The notes under the pieces: model-generated
Databases searched by the model: none
The model's input: the letters and a program-made list of their open reading frames with translations, nothing else
Told to the model about the DNA's origin: nothing
In this document: positions 26,582-35,786 of the stretch, piece by piece
Position numbering within the stretch: the first letter of the stretch is position 1
Layout: each line of letters begins with the position of its first letter
DNA from: Fluviicola sp.
GTDB taxonomy: Bacteria; Bacteroidota; Bacteroidia; Flavobacteriales_D; Crocinitomicaceae
Assembly (NCBI GenBank): GCA_017983675.1
Contig: JAGOAZ010000006.1
Location: 1-64,000, forward strand
Reading direction: 5' to 3'
Length of the DNA: 64,000 bases
Translations under genes and position numbers: made by a program

Positions 26582-29500
26582 TTAGTAATTTCTTTTCAGT
26601 AAAGCATCTTGTGTTTCGCGTTGCCAAACCAATTCAGTACACGCTTGACCATTTTTAGAGTATGTTATTGCCGTCATGGATTGCGTTCGAACATAAACAG
26701 CTCCTCGTCCATTTTTAACAACAATTCTTCGTGTTGCGATTCCCGAAACCAAGCCATCATGACCCAATATTTCGAATTGATCTTGTGAAACACCCTCAGG
26801 ATAAATTGCTCCTAAATCGTTTGCTAATTTATCGGAAAACTTTGCTTCCTTTTTGTACAAAGCATCCAACACTTTTTTTGATTCCAAACGTTTGTCTTGC
26901 GCTGCAGTTTGTTGAACGCCAGCATTATTTTCTAAATCTTTGGCAAGCGTTTTTAATTGTTCGATATTTTCAGCATCATTCAATCCTGCAGCAGTTTCTT
27001 CTTGAGAAGCAACACTTTCATCAATTGTTTTCTTATTCCCTTGTTGTTTTTCAGCTTGTTTCGCTTGTGCTGTTGAAGCTCCATTTTGTTCTTTGTTGAC
27101 TAAGTCATTCACTAATCGAACAGTTGCAGCAGCTGAAAGCGTATCAGGAATAATATCAACTTTGGCGCTATTTATACTTGTTTTATTGCCAATCGATTTG
27201 TCGTGACTTTCGGTTTGGTCGACATCATTTTTATCGGTTAATATCTTTTTTTCTGCAGCTAAAGTTGTTGCATTGTCCAAGCGTTTTTCAGTCATCGACT
27301 CATCGTATTTTGTAATAACTCCCGCTTCTTTATTTAGATCACCTTTAATGCCTTGCAGATAATTTTGACGATTTTGTTGATCAGCCATTTGTTGATCTTG
27401 ACTGCTTTTCTCTGTTTTCGTAAGCAAATCGCTATTTAATCCTGGTAATTTGCTATCTTCTTGTTCTTTTGTTGCAACAACCTTCGTTGCAGCATTCAAC
27501 ACATCTTTTACTACGTATGTTGCTTGTTGTTGTTTGTCTTGTGTAGCAATACTAGCATTTTCATCTGCTTTTTTCAATTCACTGATTTGAGCAGTAAATG
27601 CCGCTTTTTCTTCTGATTCATCTTTTTCTTTTTGTTCGTTTTTCAGACGAATGGTCATGAAATCTTGCGTGGTATGTTCGTTTTGATTGACTTCCGTTTC
27701 ATCGTTTTGAATAGCAACATTTTCGCGAACAACTCGTTCTTGACGAATTATCTTTTCGTTTTCCAAGCCTTTACCGTCTAATAAACCATTCTGATCTCCA
27801 ACAGTTTGTTTTGCTAATTCCAATTGCTCTTTTTGATAATACAATTCAGAGCGTTCAACTTGTTGACTATTCGTAGTTATATTTTGTTGATAACCATAAA
27901 TCGAATCAACCAAAGCACGATTTAAATGACGGGAAACATCGGATGTATCTTCTGGAATATCTGCAGCAACAACTATGTCATTGATTGCTGATTTCGTAGT
28001 TGCAATTGAATTTTGTTGATTTTGCAGTAAATCGCCATCATTTGTTTGAAGACCTTTTAATTCCTCTGTTAAATTTGAAGACTTTTTATTTTTTCGTGCT
28101 TTGTCTGCAGCTTCTAATTTAGCTTGTGCATCTTGCAGCGAAAGTTCAGATTTAACACCTAAATCAGCTAATGGCTCAGGTTCCTTTTTAACCGGAATTT
28201 CAACAGGTGGTTTTGCAACAGGAGGAGCTGGTTTATTTCGGTTATTTAGTTTGTTTAATTGAGCAATTACAAACTTATCAGATGGTCTTAATTTCAACGC
28301 ACGATCATACAGTTTCTTTGCATTTTTAAAATCGTTTTTCTCAAAGTTCTCATTCGCTTTTGAAACGATTGATTGGTAAGCTTCTTCTTCTTCTGTTGCT
28401 GTTTTTTTCGTTAAATTATCCAAACATTCTTGTTGTTTTTTCAACGCTATTGCATTTGATTGATCTTCCTGCAATACTTTTTCGTAAGCCAATTTTGCTT
28501 CATTCCAATTGGATAGTTTGTATAAATCATCCGCTTTTTTCAATAAATCATTGACCACTTGCGCTTTTGCAAACTTTTGTTGTTGTTCATTCTTTTGATT
28601 ATCCAACAACTGTTTCATTTCATTAATTTTTCCGGAAATTGTTTTATCCCCAGGAATAATTTTATCAGCAGCTTCGTAGTGATTCAATGCCAATTCAAAT
28701 TGTTTGTTACTTTCCGCAACTTTTGCTTGGTTCATTAAATCTCTTTGCTGATCTAGTAACAAATTTGCATTTGCTTGATTCGACGCTTCTTTTTCCTGCA
28801 ATGCTTTTACGTCTTTGATACGTTTATCTGTAACATCTTGATTTGGATTCAATTGTTTTGCAGCGTTAAACAACTCTATTGCTTCATCGTATTTTTGAGC
28901 AGTTACAGCATTTTCTGCTTGCTGCATTTTATTAGTGTAGGAAGAAAGCGCTGCTTTTTTCTGATTTTCTTTTTCTAGTAGTTTTTTTGAATCAGCTAAT
29001 TTCTCGACTGCATATGTATCTTCTGGTCGTTTTTCAACAGCTGATTTAAACAATTCAGCAGCTTTTTCATAATTACGGTTATCTAATGCAGTTTGCGCAT
29101 CAGCTATCAATTTCTCGTAATTTTTAGCTTCCAATTGTTGCTGTTGTTCCTTCAATTGTTGTTCTTTCAATTGTTGTTCTTTCAACTGTTGCTCTTTCAA
29201 CTGTTGTTCCTTCAACTGTTGTTCTTTCAACTGTTGCTCTTTCAACTGTTGTTCCTTCAATTGCTGTTCCTTCAACTGTTGCTCTTTCAATTGTTGATCC
29301 TTCAATTGTTGTTCCTTCAATTGCTGTTCTTTCAATTGTTGCTCTTTCAACTGTTGCTCTTTCAATTGTTGATCCTTCAATTGTTGTTCCTTCAATTGCT
29401 GTTCTTTCAATTGTTGCTCTTTCAATTGTTGGTCTTTCAATTGCTGTTCCTTCAATTGTTGTTCCTTCAACTGTTGCTCTTTCAATTGCTGTTCCTTCAA

Positions 29501-32128
29501 TTGTTGCTCTTTCAATTGCTGTTCCTTCAACTGTTGCTCTTTCAATTGTTGCTCTTTCAACTGTTGTTCCTTCAACTGTTGTTCCTTCAACTGCTGTTCC
29601 TTCAACTGTTGCTCTTTCAATTGTTGCTCCTTCAATTGCTGTTCTTTCAATTGCTGTTCCTTCAATTGTTGTTCTTTCAATTGTTGTTCCTTCAATTGTT
29701 GTTCCTTCAACTGTTGCTCTTTCAACTGTTGTTCTTTCAATTGTTGCTCCTTCAATTGTTGCTCTTTCAATTGTTGTTCCTTCAATTGCTGTTCCTTCAA
29801 CTGTTGCTCTTTCAACTGTTTTTCTTTTTCAAGTAATTCAGCTTCTTTCGTAGCTACCTTTTCTAATCCCTCTTTTGCTAGAGTGTTCGTTGGATCTACT
29901 TTTTGAGCAGCGTCAAATTTTGATTTCGCTACGGTTAAATCTGATTTACCCAATGCAGTATTTCCTTCTGCAATCAATTGATCAAACTGTTTTTGTTGGT
30001 TCTGTTTTGCAATCAATCCATCAACTTCATTTATTTTTTCTTGAATTACGGTTTGACTTGGATCTGCATTTTTTGCCTCAATGAATTTTGCTTTTGCTTC
30101 CGCTAATTTCCCTGCTTTTTGGAAATCAACTCCCGCTTTAAAAGCAACATCGTATTTGGCTTTTATTGCTTCCACAGCATTTTTATCGTTGATTTGTTTC
30201 GTAACAAAATCTAATTTCTCTTTTGCTGCTGTTTTCGTTTTATCTAAATTGTAAGCTGCTTCAAACTTTGTTTTTGCTAAAGCTAAATCATTTCCATCCA
30301 ATGCAGTTTGGCCTGATTTAAACAACGTTTCGTATTGATCTGCTTTTTCTTTTTCAGCTTTCAATGCGGTTTCTTTTTTATCAACTTCAGCCATGCGTAA
30401 AGCTGGAATAGTTGAAGTATTATCGGCTAATTTTGCAGCGTTAAACTTTTCCTTTGCGACTGTTAAATCGCCTGCTTTGAAGGCAGCATCACCATCAGCA
30501 ATCAACAAATCAAATTGTTTTTTTGAAGCTTCTTTTGCTGCAATGTCGTTTTGTGCTTTAACAACTGCATCAATTTTTAGTTTGACAGCCGGATCGGGAT
30601 TCAAATCAAACGCTGCATCATACTTTGCTTTTGCTTCGTTCAGTTTGCCAGTTTTAACAAGTGCATCACCTTCAGAAACTAACAATTTTACTTTGTTCGC
30701 TTTGTCTAATTCATTTTTTTCTTCTGCTATTTTCGCATCAATCGCAACAATTTTAGCGGCTGCAACTGTGTTTTTTTCGTCTAATTTTTGAACAGCAATA
30801 AAACTATTTTTTGCTGTTAACCATTGACTTTCACTCATTGCCTTGTTTCCGTCAGTAATCAGTTTATCGATAGTACTTTGACGATCTTTATCTTTTTGTA
30901 ATTCTACAGCTTTGTTGATACAATCTTGTTTTTTCTTAGTTGCATCCGCATTTCCTGGCTGATGGATCAAAGCATCGTCGTATTTTGCTTTTGCTTCGTC
31001 AAATTTATTTTGAGTGAACAACGCATCACCCGCAGTCATTGCCGTGTTGAATTTGGTTAACTTGTCTTGTTCCTCTTTTTGTAGTGTAATTTTTTTGGAT
31101 ACATCTGCTAATTTCGCTGCTGCAGCTGGGTCATTTGGAATTGCTTGCAACGCCTCGTTGTATTTAGCTTTGGCAGCTTCCCAACTTTTTTGCGTAACAA
31201 ACACATCACCTTGCTTCATTGCTTGATCGTATTTCACTTTGTTTGCTCCCAAACTTTTTTGTGCCTTTAATGTTACTTCACATTTCTCAATTTCATCAAG
31301 CACATATTGCTCTTTTTTGAGTTTGTAAGCTGCTTCATACTTATCCAACGCTTCCTCCGCCTTACCTTGATCGCGTAAAGTATTCGCTGAATTAACTAAA
31401 TTCTTATAATCTTGATCTACCTGAGCATTAGTTGCATTATTCCCTTTTTGTGCATTTACGAGTAATTCTAACTCTGCAATTCTTTCTCCTGGTAAGGTTG
31501 CGTTTTTATCCAATTCGCTTGCTTTTTCGTATTTAGCAATTGCTTCCGAATATTTTTCTTGTTTTTCAAGTCCTTGCGCTTCTTTGATTAACGCGTTGTA
31601 TTGTGCATTGGATTGACCTTTGAGATTTTCTATTTCTTTTTTAAGTGATTCTTGTTTTTTGATTGTTTTTTGAGACTTAACCATGTCCATGCTCATTTTA
31701 TCTTTGTCAATTGCTGGATCATAGTAAAATTCTGTTGCAGGATTTGTTTTGAAAAATGAAAAATCTATACCAGGAACTTCTTCAAACAACGACATGGGTG
31801 ATTCCATTTTCGGAATTGAGTTTCCGCTAATGACTTCATCAACAACATTTTTAAAATCCCAAATCATAAAACGCCCTACTTTTCCAGCTTTCGAAAATTC
31901 AACACGGTATTTTTTTCCACCTGGAATGGTGAACTTGATCAGTCCATTTACATCAGAAGAAATTGTTTTCACTATGGTTGTTCCTTCGTAAACCTTCAAC
32001 ACAATACCACCTTCTTTGGTGTCAGTTAGTGCATTTTTTGTAGTGATTTCAACAGGAATCATTACTTGTGAAAACGCCACATTGACTGAGAAAAGAAAAC
32101 CAATTAAGCAAAGAAATATAAGTCTCAT
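26582..32128 (-). CDS. giant secreted TPR/coiled-coil protein with KEQQL tandem repeats
   Basis: 1848 residues from MRLIFLCLIGFLFSVNVAFS (ATG 32128, a clear signal peptide; an upstream ATG at 32158 adds ten residues). After a carboxypeptidase-regulatory-like domain (about 20-70) come some twelve TPR-like units of the type KFDAAQKVDPTN, then about 45 copies of the pentapeptide KEQQL, more TPR units, a Pro-rich stretch, and a long Gln/Lys/Glu-rich helical tail. No enzyme motif is seen. It probably forms a long extended rod in the periplasm or outer envelope. It is divergent from the FAD oxidoreductase gene. Confidence 0.8.
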   Translation of the reverse strand: MRLIFLCLIGFLFSVNVAFSQVMIPVEITTKNALTDTKEGGIVLKVYEGTTIVKTISSDVNGLIKFTIPGGKKYRVEFSKAGKVGRFMIWDFKNVVDEVISGNSIPKMESPMSLFEEVPGIDFSFFKTNPATEFYYDPAIDKDKMSMDMVKSQKTIKKQESLKKEIENLKGQSNAQYNALIKEAQGLEKQEKYSEAIAKYEKASELDKNATLPGERIAELELLVNAQKGNNATNAQVDQDYKNLVNSANTLRDQGKAEEALDKYEAAYKLKKEQYVLDEIEKCEVTLKAQKSLGANKVKYDQAMKQGDVFVTQKSWEAAKAKYNEALQAIPNDPAAAAKLADVSKKITLQKEEQDKLTKFNTAMTAGDALFTQNKFDEAKAKYDDALIHQPGNADATKKKQDCINKAVELQKDKDRQSTIDKLITDGNKAMSESQWLTAKNSFIAVQKLDEKNTVAAAKIVAIDAKIAEEKNELDKANKVKLLVSEGDALVKTGKLNEAKAKYDAAFDLNPDPAVKLKIDAVVKAQNDIAAKEASKKQFDLLIADGDAAFKAGDLTVAKEKFNAAKLADNTSTIPALRMAEVDKKETALKAEKEKADQYETLFKSGQTALDGNDLALAKTKFEAAYNLDKTKTAAKEKLDFVTKQINDKNAVEAIKAKYDVAFKAGVDFQKAGKLAEAKAKFIEAKNADPSQTVIQEKINEVDGLIAKQNQQKQFDQLIAEGNTALGKSDLTVAKSKFDAAQKVDPTNTLAKEGLEKVATKEAELLEKEKQLKEQQLKEQQLKEQQLKEQQLKEQQLKEQQLKEQQLKEQQLKEQQLKEQQLKEQQLKEQQLKEQQLKEQQLKEQQLKEQQLKEQQLKEQQLKEQQLKEQQLKEQQLKEQQLKEQQLKEQQLKEQQLKDQQLKEQQLKEQQLKEQQLKDQQLKEQQLKEQQLKEQQLKEQQLKDQQLKEQQLKEQQLKEQQLKEQQLKEQQLKEQQLKEQQLKEQQLKEQQLKEQQQQLEAKNYEKLIADAQTALDNRNYEKAAELFKSAVEKRPEDTYAVEKLADSKKLLEKENQKKAALSSYTNKMQQAENAVTAQKYDEAIELFNAAKQLNPNQDVTDKRIKDVKALQEKEASNQANANLLLDQQRDLMNQAKVAESNKQFELALNHYEAADKIIPGDKTISGKINEMKQLLDNQKNEQQQKFAKAQVVNDLLKKADDLYKLSNWNEAKLAYEKVLQEDQSNAIALKKQQECLDNLTKKTATEEEEAYQSIVSKANENFEKNDFKNAKKLYDRALKLRPSDKFVIAQLNKLNNRNKPAPPVAKPPVEIPVKKEPEPLADLGVKSELSLQDAQAKLEAADKARKNKKSSNLTEELKGLQTNDGDLLQNQQNSIATTKSAINDIVVAADIPEDTSDVSRHLNRALVDSIYGYQQNITTNSQQVERSELYYQKEQLELAKQTVGDQNGLLDGKGLENEKIIRQERVVRENVAIQNDETEVNQNEHTTQDFMTIRLKNEQKEKDESEEKAAFTAQISELKKADENASIATQDKQQQATYVVKDVLNAATKVVATKEQEDSKLPGLNSDLLTKTEKSSQDQQMADQQNRQNYLQGIKGDLNKEAGVITKYDESMTEKRLDNATTLAAEKKILTDKNDVDQTESHDKSIGNKTSINSAKVDIIPDTLSAAATVRLVNDLVNKEQNGASTAQAKQAEKQQGNKKTIDESVASQEETAAGLNDAENIEQLKTLAKDLENNAGVQQTAAQDKRLESKKVLDALYKKEAKFSDKLANDLGAIYPEGVSQDQFEILGHDGLVSGIATRRIVVKNGRGAVYVRTQSMTAITYSKNGQACTELVWQRETQDALLKRNY
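29146..29820. repeat. 15-bp minisatellite, about 45 units
   Basis: Tandem 15-base units, TTCAATTGTTGTTCC on the plus strand and variants. On the coding strand each encodes Leu-Lys-Glu-Gln-Gln. Most variation is synonymous (AAC/AAT, TGC/TGT, TCT/TCC on the plus strand), and three units encode Asp in place of Glu. A block at 29286 recurs at 29361, giving a 75-base higher-order repeat that suggests recent slippage or unequal exchange. Confidence 0.95.
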
Positions 32129-32232
32129 AAACTGTTTAAAAACGCTGTAAAAAATCAATAGTTACAAATTTGATTTAAATTCGTAGCTACAACATACAAA
32201 TATCAACAAAAAAGTTCAGTAAATCAAGGCTC

Positions 32233-33366
32233 ATGTTACAATTTAACAGCTTAAGTTTTTGGGAAAAACAAGTTATTTTAGAAGATATCGATTTTTTAGT
32301 CGTAGGTGCCGGAATTGTTGGTGCCGCAACCGCATTTGAACTCAGAAAGCTACATCCGTCAGCAAAAATCGTGTTGATTGAAAGAGGATATTTGTCCAGT
32401 GGCGCAAGCACCAAAAACGCTGGCTTTGCCTGTTTTGGAAGTGTCACCGAACTATTAGATGATATATATCAGCAATCGGAAAGTTCTGTATGGGAAACAG
32501 TTGCATTACGCTACGAAGGATTACTAAAATTACGTGAACGGTTCCCTAACAAATCAATTGATTACCAACAAAATGGATCTTGGGACTTAATTCATGAAAA
32601 CAACAAAGAAGCTCCAATTGCTGAACAACAAATTGATTTTTTAAACGAAAAAATAGTTGAAATAACGGGAGAAAAAGATTGTTTTTCTTTTCACAAAGAT
32701 ATGGAACAACGTTTCGGATTTCAATCGATCTCCGGAGCATTTTTCAACCGTTTAGAAGGATCAATTGACACAGGAAAATTATTGCTTCAAACTACTCAAC
32801 TATTATCAGAACAAGGAATCATATGTTTGTATGGAATCGCTTTGGAATCTTTCGAAACGACTGAAAACGGACTGTTCATTCAAACAAATAAAGGTGAACT
32901 TCAAGCAAAAAAAATGGCGATTACCGTCAATGGTTTCGCACAAGAGTTATTAGGAATCAACACAGTGAAACCTGCTCGTGCTCAGGTTATTGTGACAAAT
33001 GAGTTAAAGCACATTCCGTTCAACAGTACGTTTCATTACGATCGGGGATATTATTATTTTAGAAATGTAGGAAATCGAATTTTGTTGGGAGGTGGAAGAA
33101 ATTTAGACTTGAAAGGAGAAACGACAACAAGTTTTGAGCAAACAACTCAAATTACAAACGCATTAACTTCACTTTTAAAAGAAGTTATTATTCCTAATAC
33201 GCCGGTTGAAATTGCTTATCAATGGTCAGGAATAATGGGAGTTGGTGCAGAGAAAAAACCAATAATTGAAAAACACAAACAGCATGTAATTGGCGTGCGT
33301 ATGGGAGGAATGGGCGTGGCAATTGGCTCGAAAGTAGGTGAAGAATTAGCGCGTTTATTGACTTAA
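32233..33366 (+). CDS. FAD-dependent oxidoreductase (DAO family)
   Basis: 377 residues. FLVVGAGIVGAATAFEL is the FAD-binding GxGxxG, followed by VLIERGYLSSGASTKNAGF, and near the end GVRMGGMGVAIGSKVGEELA closes the FAD site. The family (glycine oxidase, D-amino-acid oxidase, MnmC-like) oxidises amines; the specific substrate is unknown. It is divergent from the giant TPR gene and about 40 bases upstream of a small membrane-protein gene. Confidence 0.85.
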   Translation: MLQFNSLSFWEKQVILEDIDFLVVGAGIVGAATAFELRKLHPSAKIVLIERGYLSSGASTKNAGFACFGSVTELLDDIYQQSESSVWETVALRYEGLLKLRERFPNKSIDYQQNGSWDLIHENNKEAPIAEQQIDFLNEKIVEITGEKDCFSFHKDMEQRFGFQSISGAFFNRLEGSIDTGKLLLQTTQLLSEQGIICLYGIALESFETTENGLFIQTNKGELQAKKMAITVNGFAQELLGINTVKPARAQVIVTNELKHIPFNSTFHYDRGYYYFRNVGNRILLGGGRNLDLKGETTTSFEQTTQITNALTSLLKEVIIPNTPVEIAYQWSGIMGVGAEKKPIIEKHKQHVIGVRMGGMGVAIGSKVGEELARLLT

Positions 33367-33405
33367 ATCAATCTTTTTTTTGTACATTGTAAAAAAATAA
33401 AAGTT

Positions 33406-33948
33406 ATGAATGCAGCACATTTACATTTAGTAGTTAACCATTTCCCTATTATCGGTTTGATTTTAGGATGCTTGGTTTTGTTATCAGGAATTTTTATGAA
33501 ATCGAGCGTTGTTAGGCGTGTTGGTCTGTCCCTATTTCTTATTGCAGGAATTACAGCCATTCCAGCTTTTTCAACTGGAGAAGGTGCTGAAGAAATTGCA
33601 GAAGAGTCTGTTGCCATGAACATGTGTAACGATAAATCGTGTGTCTGTCCGCCTGAAATGATCAAAAAAATGGAACAAGAACGCGAACATTACATACACG
33701 AACACGAAGAAAAAGCGGAAGGTTTAATGCCTTTCATGTGGGGAATTATTGTGCTTTCTTTGATCGCTTTATACTTAGAATGGAAAAAGAAATCGATGGC
33801 CTTGATTGCATCGCTTATTGTTTTAGTTATCGGATTTATTGCGGCATTTTTTGCGCGTGAAGTTGGAACATCGGGCGGTGAAATAAGTCACCCTGAAATA
33901 AGAAAAGGTGTTGTCATTAATGCTTCAGAACAAGAAGACAACGATTAA
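33406..33948 (+). CDS. four-helix membrane protein with His and Cys motifs
   Basis: 180 residues. Four transmembrane helices (about 10-30, 38-56, 107-122 and 128-150) surround a hydrophilic loop. The N-terminus HLHLVVNHFPIIG places several His at the membrane edge, and the loop carries CNDKSCVCPPEM and a His/Glu-rich stretch. This arrangement suggests heme or metal binding, as in DUF2231-like proteins (inference). The family was not named with certainty. It is followed by a terminator shared with the convergent tatA-like gene. Confidence 0.65.
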   Translation: MNAAHLHLVVNHFPIIGLILGCLVLLSGIFMKSSVVRRVGLSLFLIAGITAIPAFSTGEGAEEIAEESVAMNMCNDKSCVCPPEMIKKMEQEREHYIHEHEEKAEGLMPFMWGIIVLSLIALYLEWKKKSMALIASLIVLVIGFIAAFFAREVGTSGGEISHPEIRKGVVINASEQEDND

Positions 33949-33970
33949 TAGCTGAATTATTGATAAGTTG

Positions 33971-34008
33971 AAATCCCGATGAACCAAAATGATTCGGGAT
34001 TTTTCATT
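33971..34008. terminator. terminator between the membrane-protein gene and the tatA-like gene
   Basis: AAATCCCGA (33971-33979) pairs with TCGGGATTT (33994-34002), followed by T-rich sequence. Its 3' side reaches the stop of the convergent tatA-like gene (34004). Confidence 0.75.
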
Positions 34009-34405
34009 TTTCCTTAGTTTGAGTTGATTCACCAGCAATCTCATCTTCAGAAGGAAGCTCAGTTGGAGAAACTTCTTTGTTTTCAATTGGTTTCACGAAA
34101 GGCTTAGGTGGTTCGAATTCCAACGCTTGATCCAATGTACGCGCATGTTCTTTGAATGGTTGAGCAATATCATTTACTGAATCATCGACCATTTTTTGCA
34201 AGTTAAAATCTGACTTGATGTCACCGCCAGATTTTCTGATTTCGTTTTGCACTTCTTGTGAGGCATCTTTTATTTGTCGGATGGTTCTTCCCATTGTACG
34301 AGCAATCCCTGGAATGCTATTCGCTCCAAAAAATATAAGTATAAAGAGCAATATCAGTAAAATCTCTGAACCTGCTACATCACCAAGAAATAAAGGAATA
34401 TTCAT
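34004..34405 (-). CDS. tatA: twin-arginine translocase TatA/TatE-like subunit
   Basis: 133 residues from ATG 34405 (MNIPLFLGDVAGSEI); the adjoining ATG at 34408 is possible. A longer frame runs to 34471 but crosses the promoter box at 34418-34425. The TatA/B layout is a short N-terminal membrane helix (EILLILLFILIFFGA), a Gly-hinge region, an amphipathic helix (ARTMGRTIRQIKDASQEVQ) and a long polar tail. It forms the pore for folded proteins across the inner membrane. No tatC is in the window. Confidence 0.85.
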   Translation of the reverse strand: MNIPLFLGDVAGSEILLILLFILIFFGANSIPGIARTMGRTIRQIKDASQEVQNEIRKSGGDIKSDFNLQKMVDDSVNDIAQPFKEHARTLDQALEFEPPKPFVKPIENKEVSPTELPSEDEIAGESTQTKEK

Positions 34406-34417
34406 CATAACTACTTG

Positions 34418-34425
34418 CAAAAGTA
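34418..34425 (-). promoter_or_regulatory. -7 box for the tatA-like gene
   Basis: TACTTTTG on the minus strand, 12 bases before the ATG at 34405. Being inside the longer open frame, it supports the shorter start. Confidence 0.55.
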
Positions 34426-34481
34426 ATGCTATTTCTAATAATAAAAACGTTTTGAATTTTCGAATGAACATTTTTAACAGA

Positions 34482-34510
34482 TTTGATTCATTTGAAATTC
34501 ATTATATTTG
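34482..34510 (+). promoter_or_regulatory. promoter of efp
   Basis: TTTG at 34482-34485, a 17-base spacer, then TATATTTG at 34503-34510, matching the Bacteroidota -33/-7 consensus. The ATG follows 18 bases later at 34529. Confidence 0.65.
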
Positions 34511-34528
34511 TCGCAAAAAAAAGAAAGC

Positions 34529-35095
34529 ATGGCAAATACAGCTGATATTAGAAACGGACTTTGCATCAAGCACAACGACAAAATCTGTCAAATAATCGAA
34601 TTCCAACACGTTAAACCAGGAAAAGGTCCTGCTTTCGTTCGTACGAAAATGCGTGTGATTGAAACAGGAAAAGTGATTGATAACACGTTTTCTGCAGGTC
34701 ATAAAATTGAAATCGTACGTGTTGAAAACCGTGAATATCAGTATTTGTACCAAGAAGATGCCGATTTTATCTTCATGAATAATGAAACATTCGAGCAAGT
34801 AAATATTCCATCGAAAATGGTAGAAAAACCAGCTTTCTTATTGGAAGGAATGATTTGTAATATCTTATACGATGCAAACGATGAAGTTCCAATGGTTGTT
34901 GAATTACCAATGTATATTATTTCTGAAGTAACGTACACGGAACCAGGAGTTAAGGGCGATACTGCAACAAATTCAATGAAACCCGCAACGATTGCTACTG
35001 GTGCTGAAGTTAAAGTTCCGTTGTTTATTGATATGGGTGAAGTTATTAAAATTGATACACGAACAGGAGTTTACGTTGAACGCGTGAAAAACTAA
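34529..35095 (+). CDS. efp: elongation factor P
   Basis: 188 residues from ATG 34529, the standard length. EF-P enters the ribosomal E site and relieves stalling at consecutive prolines. The three-domain fold is complete: KOW-like N-terminal domain with the tip loop HVKPGKGPAF (Lys32 at the modifiable position), then two OB domains ending GEVIKIDTRTGVYVERVKN. No epmA or epmB gene is near, so the modification is unknown. It has its own promoter and terminator. Confidence 0.97.
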   Translation: MANTADIRNGLCIKHNDKICQIIEFQHVKPGKGPAFVRTKMRVIETGKVIDNTFSAGHKIEIVRVENREYQYLYQEDADFIFMNNETFEQVNIPSKMVEKPAFLLEGMICNILYDANDEVPMVVELPMYIISEVTYTEPGVKGDTATNSMKPATIATGAEVKVPLFIDMGEVIKIDTRTGVYVERVKN

Positions 35096-35114
35096 GTTCA
35101 AACTATAAAAAATT

Positions 35115-35146
35115 AAAAAGGAAATCGCTTGATTTCCTTTTTTTTT
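35115..35146 (+). terminator. efp terminator
   Basis: AAAAAGGAAATC, loop GCTT, GATTTCCTTTTT and more T. The A-rich arm would also work on the other strand, but no minus-strand gene is next to it. Confidence 0.85.
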
Positions 35147-35198
35147 GTCAAAATTCGCGCTTTTGTCAACAATTATAACGTTTGGTTGTTTAAGTAGT

Positions 35199-35657
35199 AT
35201 GAAAAAAGAAGATTTTGTAAATCCAATCGATAAAGATAAAATTACCGAAAATCCGAGTACCCTTCCCTACGCGCATCACAGTGGAAGCGCTTTGATAAAA
35301 CCTGAAGATCAAGGTAAATTGAAAGGTCGTGCATTAAGTGCAATGGAACAACAAACTGATATTCAACTTCACCAGATTTACGAACAAATGCAATTATTGG
35401 CTGAACAAGCGAAAAAATTGCAATCACGCAAATCAATTTCAGAACGTATTTACATGGCCGAAATGCGCTTCGAACCCTTAATCAATCACGTTTACTTTTT
35501 GTACGAAAAAGAAGATGCGCAACAATTGCTTTCTTTGATTGGTCCTGAAGATTGGGGACGTTCCAAACACAACTACACCTTCGTTGCAGAAATTCGTTTG
35601 TTGGCTGACCATACGTGGGATATTCTTCGAAAAAACGAAGATTTGAACTGGGATTAA
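35199..35657 (+). CDS. DUF2452 family protein
   Basis: 152 residues from ATG 35199 (MKKEDFVNPIDKDKITENP). A longer in-frame start at 35145 would lie in the efp terminator. Recognisable DUF2452 features are NPSTLPYAHHSGSALIKPED and GPEDWGRSKHNYTFVAEIRL. These small cytoplasmic proteins of Bacteroidota and others have no known function. It is a single gene between efp and the polyamine genes. Confidence 0.8.
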   Translation: MKKEDFVNPIDKDKITENPSTLPYAHHSGSALIKPEDQGKLKGRALSAMEQQTDIQLHQIYEQMQLLAEQAKKLQSRKSISERIYMAEMRFEPLINHVYFLYEKEDAQQLLSLIGPEDWGRSKHNYTFVAEIRLLADHTWDILRKNEDLNWD

Positions 35658-35743
35658 TTTACGATACCATCAATTTCAAATTAACATTCGATTAATTTTA
35701 GCTATTTTCTGATCAAAACACCGCATAAGAAGCTGATTTAGCT

Positions 35744-35751
35744 TAAATTTG
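35744..35751 (+). promoter_or_regulatory. -7 box of the polyamine operon
   Basis: TAAATTTG, 35 bases before the ATG at 35787, fits TAnnTTTG. Confidence 0.5.
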
Positions 35752-35786
35752 CGCTTTGATTTTTTTAATTTATACAACACAAGACA

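Noticed and set aside
29093..29836. Plus-strand open frame of 247 codons made of Leu, Gln and Phe
   Set aside because: It is the antisense of the KEQQL minisatellite; it is open only because the 15-base unit has no stop in that frame. The minus-strand protein has a signal peptide and TPR units on both sides.
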